Source: Azospirillum thermophilum (GTDB lineage Bacteria > Pseudomonadota > Alphaproteobacteria > Azospirillales > Azospirillaceae). Taken from it: 64,000 nucleotides of DNA. Under the pieces are notes generated by a model that made no database searches, was not told where the DNA came from, and was given only the letters and a program-made list of their open reading frames with translations. The position numbers and the translations under genes were made by a program. How positions within the stretch are numbered: position 1 is the first letter of the stretch; every line of letters begins with the position of its first letter. Below are positions 44,687-53,541 of the stretch, piece by piece. The stretch spans positions 248,001 to 312,000 of the forward strand of contig NZ_CP029354.1 in NCBI RefSeq assembly GCF_003130795.1. The letters run 5' to 3'.

Positions 44687-45859
44687 TCAACGGTCCAGGA
44701 TCGCCAGCGCCTGCGCCAGATCCTCCCGCAGGTCGGCCGCGTCCTCGATCCCGACCGACAGGCGGATCAGCCCGTCGCCGATGCCCAGCCGGCGCCGCTG
44801 CTCGGCGGGGATGGAGGCGTGGGTCATGATGGCCGGATGCTCGATCAGGCTCTCCACCCCGCCCAGGCTTTCGGCCAGGGCGAACAGGCGGCAGCGCTCC
44901 AGGACCCGCCTGGTCTCCTCGATTCCGGCGTCGAGCTCCACCGTGACGATGCCGCTGGCGGCCCGCATCTGGCGTTTGGCGAGCGCATGCTGCGGGTGGC
45001 TGGGCAGACCGGGATAGACGACGCGGCGGACCCGCGGATGCGTCTCCAGCCAGCCGGCGATCTCCAGCGCGTTGGCGCTGTGGCGCTCCATCCGCAGCGC
45101 CAGGGTCTTCAGGCCGCGCAGCGCCAGGAAGCTGTCGAACGGGCCGGAGATGCCGCCGACCGCGTTCTGCAGGAAGGCCAGCTTCTCCGCCAGCTCGGCG
45201 TTGTCGCCGACCACCGCGGTGCCGCCGACCATGTCGGAATGGCCGTTCAGGTACTTGGTCGTCGAATGCACGACGAGGTCGATGCCGAACTCCAGCGGCC
45301 GCTGCACCCAGGGGCTTGCGAAGGTGTTGTCCACCACCGTCCAGATGCCGCGGGACCGGGCGAAGCGGGCGACCGCCTCCAGGTCGACCAGCTTCAGCAT
45401 CGGGTTGGTCGGCGTCTCCACCCAGATCAGCTTCGTCTCGGGCCGCACCGCCGCGGCCAGCGCCTCGGGGTCGGACAGGTCGGCATAGCCGATCTGCAGC
45501 CCCATGGTGCGGCGGCGCACCCGCTCCAGCAGGCGGAAGGTCCCGCCATAGAGGTCGTCCATCGCCACCACGTGGGCGCCGGCGTCCAGGCACTCCAGCA
45601 CCGTCGCGATGGCGGCGAGTCCGGAGGCGAAGGCGAAGCCGCGCGTCCCGCCCTCCAGGTCGGCGATGCAGCGCTCGAACGCCATGCGGGTCGGGTTCTG
45701 GCTGCGGGCGTACTCATAGCCCTTGTGGACGCCGGGGCTCTCCTGCACGAAGGTGGAGGTGGCGTAGATCGGCACCATCACCGCGCCGGTGGCGGGATCC
45801 GGCTCCTGGCCGGCATGGATGGTGCGGGTGGCGAAGCCAAGCTGGTTCGGTCTCGACAT
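44687..45859 (-). CDS. Cystathionine gamma-lyase / gamma-synthase family PLP enzyme
   Basis: 390 residues, Cys/Met-metabolism PLP family. Substrate/PLP residues in GYEYARSQNPTR, ASGLAAIATVLE and MDDLYGGTFRL, and the Schiff-base Lys in HSTTKYLNGHSD; the end SVGIEDAADLREDLAQAL is standard. It directly follows a cystathionine beta-synthase gene (30-base gap). Reverse transsulfuration (cystathionine to cysteine, gamma-lyase) is therefore the likely role, but gamma-synthase or homocysteine-forming activity cannot be excluded by sequence. A GTG at 45868 is an alternative start with GGAGG four bases upstream. Confidence 0.87.
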   Translation of the reverse strand: MSRPNQLGFATRTIHAGQEPDPATGAVMVPIYATSTFVQESPGVHKGYEYARSQNPTRMAFERCIADLEGGTRGFAFASGLAAIATVLECLDAGAHVVAMDDLYGGTFRLLERVRRRTMGLQIGYADLSDPEALAAAVRPETKLIWVETPTNPMLKLVDLEAVARFARSRGIWTVVDNTFASPWVQRPLEFGIDLVVHSTTKYLNGHSDMVGGTAVVGDNAELAEKLAFLQNAVGGISGPFDSFLALRGLKTLALRMERHSANALEIAGWLETHPRVRRVVYPGLPSHPQHALAKRQMRAASGIVTVELDAGIEETRRVLERCRLFALAESLGGVESLIEHPAIMTHASIPAEQRRRLGIGDGLIRLSVGIEDAADLREDLAQALAILDR

Positions 45860-45870
45860 GACGGTCACAC

Positions 45871-45909
45871 GGCCTCCAGCCGCAAATGCTCAGGCGGCCT
45901 CCAGCCGCA
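45871..45909. repeat. 14-base direct repeat at the CBS / gamma-lyase junction
   Basis: GGCCTCCAGCCGCA occurs at 45871-45884 and 45896-45909, 11 bases apart. The second copy encodes the last residues of the CBS gene (LRLEA), so the first is a spill-over duplication of that 3' end. It is probably a small slippage or recombination product. Confidence 0.7.
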
Positions 45910-47290
45910 GGTGGTTGATCAGGTCCACGCGGGTGGCGAGGCCGAGGAAGCGGTCGCCGTCCACCACGATGGCCACGCGGTCCTGCGCGAACAGGCCGTA
46001 GAGCGCGGCGATCGGCGCGTCGGCCGGGGTGGTGACGAGGTCGCGCACCATGGCGTCGCGCACCGGCCGGGCGAAGGAGCCGCCGCCGGTCGCGACGGCG
46101 TGCAGGATGTCGCTTTCGTCCAGCAGGCCGGCCAGCCGGCCGTCCTCCAGCACGGGGAGCTGCGACACGTCGGCGGCGCGCATCCGGCTGAAGGCGGTCA
46201 GCAGCGTGTCGTCCGGGCTGACGGTGATGGTGCCGCCCTCGTCGAAGCGCCGGGTCACCAGGTCGCGCACCGTCCCGCTGCGGCTGCGCGGCACGAAGCC
46301 CTCGTCCAGCAGCCAGAAGTCGTTGAACATCTTCGACAGGTACTTGTTGCCGCTGTCGGCGATCAGCGTCACCACCCGCTTGGGCTCGGTCTGCTCGCGG
46401 CAATAGCGCAGCGCCGCCGCGACCAGCGTGCCGGAGGAGGAGCCGGCCAGGATGCCCTCCTGCACCAGCAGGTCGCGCGCCGTCTCGAAGCTCTCGGCGT
46501 CGCTGATCGTGTAGGCCCTGCGCACGAGGCCGAGGTCGGAGATCGGCGGGATGAAGTCCTCGCCGATGCCCTCCACTTTCCAGGAACCGGCTTCCAGCAG
46601 CTCTCCGGTCGCGATGTAGTGGGCGAGCACCGACCCCTCCGGATCGGCCAGCACCATCTCCGTTTTGGGCGAGACGCGCTGGAAGTAGCGGCCGAGCCCG
46701 GTGATGGTCCCGCCGGAGCCCACCCCCGCCACCACGGCGTCGACGTCCCGGCCCATCTGCTCCCAGATTTCGGGCGCGGTCGTCGTCTCGTGCGCCTGCG
46801 GATTGGCCGGGTTGCCGAACTGGTTGACGTAGAAGGCGCCGGGGATCTCGGCGGCCAGCCGCTCGGCGAGGTCCTGGTAGTATTCCGGGTGGCCCTTGGG
46901 CACGTCGGAGCGGGTGATCCGCACCTCCGCCCCCAGCGCCTTCAGGTGCAGCACCTTCTCGCGCGCCATCTTGTCCGGGACGATCAGCAGCAGCCGGTAG
47001 CCCTTCCGGGCCGCCACCAGCGCCAGCCCCAGGCCGGTGTTGCCGGCCGTCGCCTCGATGATCGTGGCGCCGGGGCCGAGCCGGCCGTCGCGCTCCGCCG
47101 CCTCGACCATCGCCAGGGCCACCCGGTCCTTGATCGACCCGCCGGGATTCTGGCTCTCCAGCTTCACGAACAGCCGGCAGGGGCCGGTGTCGAGCCGGTT
47201 GATCTCCACCATCGGCGTGTTGCCCACCAGCGCCAGCACATTCGGCCGGGCCGCCGGCAGGGGGGAGCGCGAGTCGGGGGTCGCGGTCAT
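45890..47290 (-). CDS. Cystathionine beta-synthase with C-terminal CBS domain pair
   Basis: 466 residues. PLP-dependent fold II core: NTPMVEINRL, Schiff-base Lys in NPGGSIKDR, phosphate loop GSGGTITGLGR, and SSSGTLVAAAL. Two C-terminal CBS domains follow (about 330-390 GTITVSPDDTLLTAFSRM, and about 400-455 RDAMVRDLVTTPADAPIAALYGLF), which may bind adenosyl ligands. The family condenses serine or O-acetylserine with homocysteine. I prefer ATG 47290 with GAGAGG upstream; GTG 47299 is also possible. A TTGATA/CATATC promoter-like pair with 17-base spacing lies at 47323-47351 on the minus strand. Confidence 0.87.
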   Translation of the reverse strand: MTATPDSRSPLPAARPNVLALVGNTPMVEINRLDTGPCRLFVKLESQNPGGSIKDRVALAMVEAAERDGRLGPGATIIEATAGNTGLGLALVAARKGYRLLLIVPDKMAREKVLHLKALGAEVRITRSDVPKGHPEYYQDLAERLAAEIPGAFYVNQFGNPANPQAHETTTAPEIWEQMGRDVDAVVAGVGSGGTITGLGRYFQRVSPKTEMVLADPEGSVLAHYIATGELLEAGSWKVEGIGEDFIPPISDLGLVRRAYTISDAESFETARDLLVQEGILAGSSSGTLVAAALRYCREQTEPKRVVTLIADSGNKYLSKMFNDFWLLDEGFVPRSRSGTVRDLVTRRFDEGGTITVSPDDTLLTAFSRMRAADVSQLPVLEDGRLAGLLDESDILHAVATGGGSFARPVRDAMVRDLVTTPADAPIAALYGLFAQDRVAIVVDGDRFLGLATRVDLINHLRLEAA

Positions 47291-47322
47291 GTCGCTCACA
47301 GCCTCTCACAGTTGGCGGCGGG

Positions 47323-47351
47323 GATATGCCTGCTTAAACTCTATTTATCAA
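47323..47351 (-). promoter_or_regulatory. Putative promoter of the CBS operon
   Basis: On the minus strand TTGATA (47346-47351) and CATATC (47323-47328) are separated by 17 bases, about 33 bases before the CBS ATG. The -10 match is weak. Confidence 0.35.
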
Positions 47352-47566
47352 GTATGAAATCGTCGCGCCTCAGCTATGCCATTTCTTGTGAAATGGGAGG
47401 GCGTCCGGCAGCCTGCAAGCCGATAACGCTCCGGCCCGGCCAAGGTTGCGGCCATCCGGCGGATATGCCCGGTTTATCAGCAAGTTTCTTGATTTGTTCA
47501 GGGTATTTCCGTAGGCTTCGCGGCATCGACGGCCGAAATCCGTCCGCGTCGCCTTTCCCGGCCATC

Positions 47567-47581
47567 GTGCAGGCCCTGCAC
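47567..47581. promoter_or_regulatory. Palindrome shared with the 56092 site
   Basis: Perfect 7-1-7 palindrome GTGCAGG-C-CCTGCAC, followed by AACG. The same word with AACG occurs at 56096-56114 upstream of a histidine kinase. It looks like an operator; the protein is unknown. Confidence 0.5.
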
Positions 47582-47727
47582 AACGATCCTCGCGGTCCGG
47601 TCGGATAAGTTGTTGATTATCATCGATAAAACGATCGAAATCCGATTGTGCGGCGAAGAAGCGCTGCACAATACGCCCAACGCCGCCCCCTTGCCCCCGC
47701 CGGCCGGTTCTGCCGTGCGCTCGGCTA

Positions 47728-47756
47728 TTGACAGCGCGAAGTCACCGCGGTGATAT
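47728..47756 (+). promoter_or_regulatory. Putative promoter of metQ
   Basis: A perfect -35 TTGACA (47728-47733), 17-base spacer and TGATAT (47751-47756). The transcript would have a leader of about 140 bases carrying the TGTTGAT/ATCAACA inverted repeat at 47770-47796. Confidence 0.45.
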
Positions 47757-47903
47757 CTCGTAAGTGTGCTGTTGATAGAAAAATATCACATCAACAAACA
47801 GTTAAAAACGCGACGGACTGCGCCGCCGGCTCATCCGGCCGGCCGGTCCGTTGACGAAGACCCCGTGCGCAAGACCCAACCATTGGAAAGACAGGGCCTC
47901 CCC

Positions 47904-48715
47904 ATGAACAATGTTCCGAAAAGCTGGCTTCGCCGCGCCGGTCTCGCCGGCGGCCTCGCGCTCGCCCTGCTGGCCTCCGGCGCGGCCTCGGCCGCCGAGA
48001 AGATCAAGCTCGGCGTGATGGGCGGTGCGGAGGAGGAGATCGCCGAGGTGGCGAAGTCGGTCGCCGCCCGCAACGGGCTGCAGGTCGAGCTGGTCACCTT
48101 CTCCGACTATGCGATCCCCAACGCCGCGCTCGAAGCCGGCGACCTCGACGCCAACGCCTTCCAGCACAAGCCCTACCTCGACGCCCAGATCCAGGCCCGC
48201 GGCTACAGGATCGTCCCCATCGGCTACACCATCGTCGAGCCCATGGGCCTCTACTCCCGCAAGGTGAAGGCGATCGGCGACCTCAAGCCCGGCGCCAAGA
48301 TCGGCATCCCCAACGACCCCAGCAACGGCGGCCGCGCGCTGAACCTGCTGGCGGCCAACGGCCTTCTGAAGCTGAAGGACGGCAAGGGCCTGGCCCCGAG
48401 CATCCTCGACATCGCCGAGAACCCGAAGAAGCTCGACCTCGTGGAGATCGAGGCCGCCCAGCTTCCCGCGCCATCGAGGATTTCGACGGGGCGATCATCA
48501 ACACCGACTATGCGGTCAACTCCGGCCTGCATCCGGCCAAGGACGCCCTGATCCAGGAACCGCGCGAGGGCAACCCCTACGGCAACTTCGTCGCCGCGCG
48601 CGAGAAGGACAAGGACCGTCCGGCGCTGAAGACCCTGGTCGCGGCCTACCAGTCGGCGGAGGTCAGGCAGTTCCTCGAGACCCGCTTCAAGGGCGCCATC
48701 CTGCCGGCCTGGTAA
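47904..48715 (+). pseudogene. metQ: D-methionine ABC transporter binding protein MetQ, frameshifted in this sequence
   Basis: The first 188 codons read as a normal MetQ/NlpA protein: signal peptide to about residue 31 (ASAAEK), LGVMGGAEEEIAEVAKSVAARNG, DANAFQHKPYLDAQ, IGIPNDPSNGGRALNLL and LVEIEAAQLP. After that, at 48463-48470, frame 1 turns to nonsense, while the +1 frame continues the family: AIEDFDGAIINTDYAVNSGLHPAKDALIQEP, ending GAILPAW-stop at 48715. One added C in the CCC run restores an unbroken 270-residue protein of normal length. The rest of the gene is well preserved, so a sequence error is as likely as a real mutation. No lipobox is evident. metN and metI are not adjacent. Confidence 0.85.
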
Positions 48716-48793
48716 CCTCCCCTCCGGCGGACGGGACGCGGGCGGGGTGATCCGTGGGACGCCCCGCCGCGTATCCGCCGCCATGGAGGAGCC

Positions 48794-48958
48794 ATGAGAG
48801 GCGTCAGGAAACAGCACCTTCCCGCCAAGACCTGCGTCACCTGCGGCCGGCCCTTCACCTGGCGCAAGAAGTGGGAGCGGGTGTGGGAGGAGGTGAAGCA
48901 CTGCTCCGACCGCTGCCGGGCCGAGGCGCGGCGCAGGGGGAAGGCGACCCCCTCATAG
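48794..48958 (+). CDS. Small Cys-rich protein DUF2256
   Basis: 54 residues. [21 protein letters not shown] then HCSDRCR form a small zinc-ribbon-like protein of the DUF2256 family, which is often found beside photolyase-related genes. A GGAGGAGCC ribosome site precedes ATG 48794. It is convergent with the photolyase-like gene and their 3' ends overlap by six bases. Function unknown; the four Cys suggest metal binding. Confidence 0.85.
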   Translation: MRGVRKQHLPAKTCVTCGRPFTWRKKWERVWEEVKHCSDRCRAEARRRGKATPS

Positions 48959-50490
48959 CCGCTCCCCGCGGTCCAGCCGGTCGAGGGTCCGTGCGGCGCC
49001 GTCCCGGCAGGCCGTCCTGGCCTCCGGGGCCATGCGGTCCCAGGTCCGGTAGACGGGGCCGAGCCGGGGGTTGCCGGCCAGCCGCTCGCGGTGGCGGGCG
49101 AGGAAATCCCAGTAGAGCGCGTTGAACGGACAGGCCCGCGGCCCCGTCCTGGCCGCCCCGTCATAGCGGCAGCTTCCGCAATAGTCGGACATGCGGCCGA
49201 TATAGGCGCCGGACGCGGCGTAGGGCTTGGAGGCCAGCAGTCCGCCGTCGGCGAACTGGCTCATCCCCAGCGTGTTGGGCAGCTCCACCCACTCGAAGGC
49301 GTCGACATAGACGGCGAGGTACCATTCGTGGAGCGCCTGCGGGCTGATCCCGGCCAGCAGGCCGAAGGTTCCCGTGACCATCAGGCGCTGGATATGGTGG
49401 GCGTAGCCCTCGCGCAGGGTCTGGCCGACCGCCGCGCCGACGCAGGCCATGTCGGTGTCGCCGGTCCAGTAGAATCCGGGCAGCGGCCGGTCCGCTCCCA
49501 GCGCGTTGAGGTCGCGATACTCCGGCATCTTCAGCCAGTAGATGCCGCGGACATACTCCCGCCAGCCGATGATCTGGCGGATGAAGCCCTCGACGGCGTT
49601 CAGCGGCGCGGCGCCCGCCGCCCAGGCCGCCTCGACCCGGCGGCAGAGCGCCAGCGGGTCGAGCAGCCCGACATTCAGGTAGGGCGACAGCAGCGAATGG
49701 TAGAGGAAGGGCTGTCCGGCTCGCATGGCGTCCTGATAGTCGCCGAAGTGGCGCAGCGAGTCGGCGAGGAAGCGGTCCGCCGCCGCCTCGGCGTCCCCGG
49801 CGGTGACCGCCCAGCCGAAGGGGCGCAGCCGGCCGGGGTGGTCGGGGAAGCGCCGCTCCACGAGTTCCAGCACCTCCCCGGTCACCGCATCGGGGGCGAA
49901 GCGGGCGGGCTGCGGCAGGAAGAGGTCGCCGGTCAGCGGCTTGCGGTTCTCGGCATCGAAGTTCCAGCGACCGCCCTCCGGTTCGCCGTCCCGCATCAGC
50001 AGGCCGGTGCGGCGGCGCATCTCCCGATAGAAGAACTCCATGCGGAGCTGGCGCCGGCCTTCGGCCCAGGCGGCGAAGTCGGGCAGCGGGCAGAGGAAGC
50101 GGTCGTCCTCGAGAATGGTGACGGGCAGGCCGAGCGCCCCGTTCCAGCCGCGCATGGCCTGCAGCACCCGCCACTCGCCGGGGTGGGTGGCGAGGATGCG
50201 GGTGGCGCCGTGGCGCGCGGCGGCGCGGGCAAGCTCGCCGGTCAGGCTGCCGCTGTTGGCCGGGTCGTCGAGCCGGACATACTCCACCCGCCAGCCGGCC
50301 CGCCGCAGCGCCTCGGCATGGTGGCGCATGGCCGACAGGACGAAGGCGATCTTCTGCCGGTGATGGGGGACGTAGCGCGTCTCCTCCGCCACCTCGGCCA
50401 TCAGGACGACGCTGTCGGCGGGATCGGCCGCCCTCAGGGCCGACAGGCGGGAGAGAGCTGGTCGCCCAGCACGGGGATCAGGACGGTCAT
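48953..50490 (-). CDS. FeS-type cryptochrome/photolyase-related protein, 5' end frameshifted in this sequence
   Basis: The open frame 48953-50401 gives 482 residues from [14 protein letters not shown]. The family normally has about 30 more residues before this. They can be read on the minus strand from an ATG at 50490 ([14 protein letters not shown]), but the frame breaks at the C run at 50449-50451 and resumes as [20 protein letters not shown]. One extra C joins the two parts. Conserved segments: [45 protein letters not shown], and FeS-cluster Cys in [10 protein letters not shown] and [10 protein letters not shown]. These are the FeS-BCP (COG3046) proteins; some repair (6-4) photoproducts with FAD and 6,7-dimethyl-8-ribityllumazine. 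Confidence 0.85.
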
Positions 50491-50504
50491 CGCCGGGGCG
50501 CCGC

Positions 50505-51257
50505 TCAGTAGGGGATGCGCTGCCCGTCCCAGGCGAACAGCCCGCCGCTGTCCGCCGGGGTCAGGCCGTTGAGGACGGCCAGCAGGCAGGCGGCCGAGCG
50601 CTCGGGCGGGAACAGCCTGTCGGCCGCCACGCCGGCCTGGAAGGGCTTGGAGAGGCCGGTATCGACCGTGCCGGGGTGAAGCGTCACGCAGACCGCCTCT
50701 GGCCGCGTGCGGGCGAGTTCGATGGCGGCGGTGCGGACGAGCTGGTTCAGCGCCGCCTTGGCCGCCCGGTAGCCGTACCAGCCGCCCAGCCCGTTGTCGG
50801 CGATGCTGCCGACCCGGGCGGAGACGGCGGCGAAGACGCCCCGGCCGCGCCGCGGCAGCAGCGGCAGGAAGTGCTTGGCGACCAGCGCCGGCCCGATGGC
50901 GTTGACCTGGTAGAGCGTCGCCATCGCGCCGGGGTCGAGCGCCCGCCAGCTCTTCTCCGGCTGGATCGGTCCGGCATGCAGCAGGCCGGTGGCGACGAAG
51001 ACGAGATCGACCGTGCCGGCGCCGGCCGCCGCCGCGGCGATGGTCGCCTCGTCGGTCAGGTCGAGATGGCCGGGGCGCAGCCGCTCCGCCGGCTCCACCG
51101 GGTGGCGGGCCAGGGCCAGCACCTCCGCCACGCCGGGGTCGGCGAGCAGCAGGCGGGTGACGGCGGATCCGATGCCGCCGCCGGCCCCGACCACGACGGC
51201 GCGGACCGGCCGCCCGAAGCCGGCAAGGCCGGGAAAGGAGGGGAGAGCGTCTGCCAT
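50505..51257 (-). CDS. Short-chain dehydrogenase, C-factor-like
   Basis: 250 residues. Nucleotide motif VVGAGGGIGSAV, catalytic Tyr-Lys in GYRAAKAALNQL, and the C-terminal HPGTVDTGLSKPFQ segment common in C-factor-like SDRs. Its stop lies 14 bases before the reconstructed start of the photolyase-like gene on the same strand, so they may form a transcript. The role is unknown; the pairing with photolyase-related genes recurs in proteobacteria by my recollection. Confidence 0.8.
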   Translation of the reverse strand: MADALPSFPGLAGFGRPVRAVVVGAGGGIGSAVTRLLLADPGVAEVLALARHPVEPAERLRPGHLDLTDEATIAAAAAGAGTVDLVFVATGLLHAGPIQPEKSWRALDPGAMATLYQVNAIGPALVAKHFLPLLPRRGRGVFAAVSARVGSIADNGLGGWYGYRAAKAALNQLVRTAAIELARTRPEAVCVTLHPGTVDTGLSKPFQAGVAADRLFPPERSAACLLAVLNGLTPADSGGLFAWDGQRIPY

Positions 51258-51303
51258 GGCCGATAAGCTATGGCTCGGCCGGGCCGGGTCCAGGGGGCGG
51301 CGC

Positions 51304-53541
51304 TCACAGCCAGTCCGCCAGCGCCGGGGCGGGCATGGGTGCGGCATAGAGGAAGCCCTGCGCCTCGTCGCAGCCGAGGTCGCGCAGGATGGCCTCCTGC
51401 TCCCTGGTCTCCACCCCCTCCGCCAGGGTGGTCAGCCCCAGCTCCTGGCCGAGCCGGGTGATGCAGGCGGCGATGGTGCGGGCGCTGCGGTCGCTCTCCA
51501 GGCTCTTCACGAAGGAGCGGTCGATCTTCACGCAGTCCACCGGCAGCCGTTGCAGGTAGCTGAGCGAGGAATAGCCCGTGCCGAAATCGTCCACCGCGAT
51601 GCGGAACCCCTCCGACCGCAGGTCGTGCAGCAGGCCCGTCATGGCTTCCCGGTCGTCGAGCAGCAGGGACTCGGTGATCTCCAGCTCGATGGCCGAGGGG
51701 GACAGGCCCGCCCGCCGCACCGTGCCGATCGCCATCCGGACGAAGTCGGGGTCGCGGAACTGGCGGGGCGAGACGTTGACCGCCATGCGCGGACAGGCGA
51801 TGCCGCGGTCGGTCAGGCCGGCCAGGAGCGCGCAGGCCTTGGCCAGGACCCAGGCGCCGATCTCGACGATCTGCCCGGAATGCTCGGCCGCCCGGATGAA
51901 GGTGGCCGGCGGGATCATGCTGCCGTCCGGCAGGCGCCAGCGCAGCAGGGCCTCCGCCCCGGAGGTGCGGCCGTCGCGCAGGCGGATCTGCGGCTGGACG
52001 TACAGCATCAGCTCGTCCCGCTCCAGCGCGCCGCGCAGCAGCCGCGACACGGTCAGCGTCTCGCGCAGCCGGTCCTGCATCGACTGGTCGAAGGCGACGA
52101 TGCCGCCGCGCCCCGACCGCTTGGCGGTCTTCAGCGCCATGCTGGCGGCGCGCAGCGCCTTGTCGGACCCGCTGCAGCCGGGACCGGCGACGCAGTAGCC
52201 GATGCTGACCGACATCGGCACCTCGCCGTCGGCCAGCGTGACCGGGCTGCTCAGCTCCTTGCGCAGGCAGCCCAGCATCTCGGCGAGGTCGCTGCCGCTG
52301 TCGAGCAGGACGGCGAAGGAATCGCTCGACAGGCGGGCCGGGCAGCCGTCGGGCATCGTCTGGACCAGCCGCCGCGCCACCTCGCGCAGCAGGGCGTCGC
52401 CGACGTCGGGGCCGAGCCCGTCGTTGACCGTGTGGAAGCCGTCGATGTCGACCACCACCAGCGCCGTCCGCCGCCCGTCGCGCAGCCGCTGGTCCAGCGC
52501 CTCCGCCAGGCCGGCGCGGTTGGCGAGCCCGGTCAGCGGGTCGCGGTAGGCGAGGCTGCGGACGTTCTCGAACAGCCGGACGCTGTCGAACCCCAGCGCG
52601 ATGTTGACGGAGAACAGCTCCAGCAGCTTGCGGTCCACCGGGGCGAGCGGCTTGGCGGTGGTGAAGTGGACGGCGAGGTCGTCTCCCGACGGCGCCGTCA
52701 TGAACAGCACCTTGTCCCGCTCGGTGAAGACGTGGTCGCGCTGTTCCAGGGCGCGGGCGACCAGCCGCTTGACCGCCCCGTCCGGCAGGATCTCCAGCGG
52801 TTCGCCGACATGGGCGGCGAAGCGGCCGGCCGCCGCCAGGACGCGCGGCCCCTCGCCGGAGGCGAGCGGACCGGGCAGCTCGTCCCGCGCCCGGGTGGAG
52901 GCGAGCACGATGCCGTCGCGGTCGACCTCGAACAGGCCGCAGATCTGCGTCAGCACGCCCTCGGCGAACAGCGAGATCGACCGGCTGACGAAGAGCGAGG
53001 AGGAGGCCGAGACGATCTTCTCCAGCCCGTGGCGGCTCGCCTCGATGGTGGCGATCTGCTGGTAGGAGCGCAGGGCGGCGGTCATGGTCGTCACCAGCCG
53101 GGCATGGGTCAGCTCGGCCTTGGTGCGGTAGTCGTTGATGTCGTAGTCCTGGATGACGCTGAGCTCCGGCGCGTAGCCCGGCTGGCCGGTGCGCAGGATG
53201 ATGCGCAGCGTGGTCAGCCGCTTCTCCTCGCGGATCCAGCGGACCAGCGCCAGCCCGGCGTCGTCGGTCTCCATCACCACGTCGAGCAGGACGGCGGCGA
53301 TCTCCGGTTCGCGGTCGAGGACGACGCGGGCCTCGGCGGCGGAATAGGCGTGCAGGAAGGCGAAGCCGCGGCCGAGCACCTGCGCCTCGCCCAGCGCGAA
53401 GCGGGTGCTGGCGTGCACCTGCTCGTCGTCGTCGACGATCAGGATCCGCCAGGGGGCCGGGCCGGGCAGGGGGGAGCCGGCCTCGTCCTCGATGATCTCG
53501 ATGACGTCGTCGTCGGGGACGGCCGGGAACTCGCCGGTCAT
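51304..53541 (-). CDS. REC-DUF3369-GGDEF-EAL cyclic-di-GMP phosphodiesterase
   Basis: 745 residues. Receiver (about 20-145: ILIVDDDEQVH, acceptor Asp in VLLDVVMETDD), a DUF3369 sensor-like domain (about 165-325), a degenerate GGDEF (about 330-490, with SSDSF in place of GGDEF, so no cyclase activity is expected) and a complete EAL domain (about 500-745). The EAL part keeps EALLRW, NVSPRQF, ELEITES, DDFGTGYSSL, KIDRSF, EGVET and AQGFLY, all metal- and substrate-binding positions. It should hydrolyse cyclic-di-GMP on phosphorylation. It overlaps the upstream kinase by four bases, so that kinase is its probable partner. Confidence 0.9.
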   Translation of the reverse strand: MTGEFPAVPDDDVIEIIEDEAGSPLPGPAPWRILIVDDDEQVHASTRFALGEAQVLGRGFAFLHAYSAAEARVVLDREPEIAAVLLDVVMETDDAGLALVRWIREEKRLTTLRIILRTGQPGYAPELSVIQDYDINDYRTKAELTHARLVTTMTAALRSYQQIATIEASRHGLEKIVSASSSLFVSRSISLFAEGVLTQICGLFEVDRDGIVLASTRARDELPGPLASGEGPRVLAAAGRFAAHVGEPLEILPDGAVKRLVARALEQRDHVFTERDKVLFMTAPSGDDLAVHFTTAKPLAPVDRKLLELFSVNIALGFDSVRLFENVRSLAYRDPLTGLANRAGLAEALDQRLRDGRRTALVVVDIDGFHTVNDGLGPDVGDALLREVARRLVQTMPDGCPARLSSDSFAVLLDSGSDLAEMLGCLRKELSSPVTLADGEVPMSVSIGYCVAGPGCSGSDKALRAASMALKTAKRSGRGGIVAFDQSMQDRLRETLTVSRLLRGALERDELMLYVQPQIRLRDGRTSGAEALLRWRLPDGSMIPPATFIRAAEHSGQIVEIGAWVLAKACALLAGLTDRGIACPRMAVNVSPRQFRDPDFVRMAIGTVRRAGLSPSAIELEITESLLLDDREAMTGLLHDLRSEGFRIAVDDFGTGYSSLSYLQRLPVDCVKIDRSFVKSLESDRSARTIAACITRLGQELGLTTLAEGVETREQEAILRDLGCDEAQGFLYAAPMPAPALADWL

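Larger units (their letters stand above)
47291..47903. other. Divergent regulatory region between CBS operon and metQ
   Basis: No gene is supported in these 613 bases. They hold a promoter-like pair for the CBS operon (47323-47351, minus strand), a 15-base palindrome (47567-47581), an inverted repeat ATTGTGC / GCACAAT (47645-47672), a promoter-like pair for metQ (47728-47756) and another inverted repeat TGTTGAT / ATCAACA (47770-47796). Their density suggests complex control. I saw no recognisable SAM or SAH riboswitch, but could not fold the leader. Confidence 0.55.

Noticed and set aside
47374..47680. Short open frames between the CBS operon and metQ
   Set aside because: No ribosome site, no recognisable family; the region is rich in inverted repeats and better explained as regulatory DNA.
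47300..47903. SAM-II or SAH riboswitch for the methionine or CBS genes
   Set aside because: I looked for the known conserved cores in both directions and saw no match. The inverted repeats present are short and could equally be protein sites. Covariance search would decide.
51304..53541. Diguanylate cyclase activity of the GGDEF-EAL protein
   Set aside because: The GGDEF signature is replaced by SSDSF, lacking the catalytic Gly and acidic residues; only the EAL half has all needed residues.
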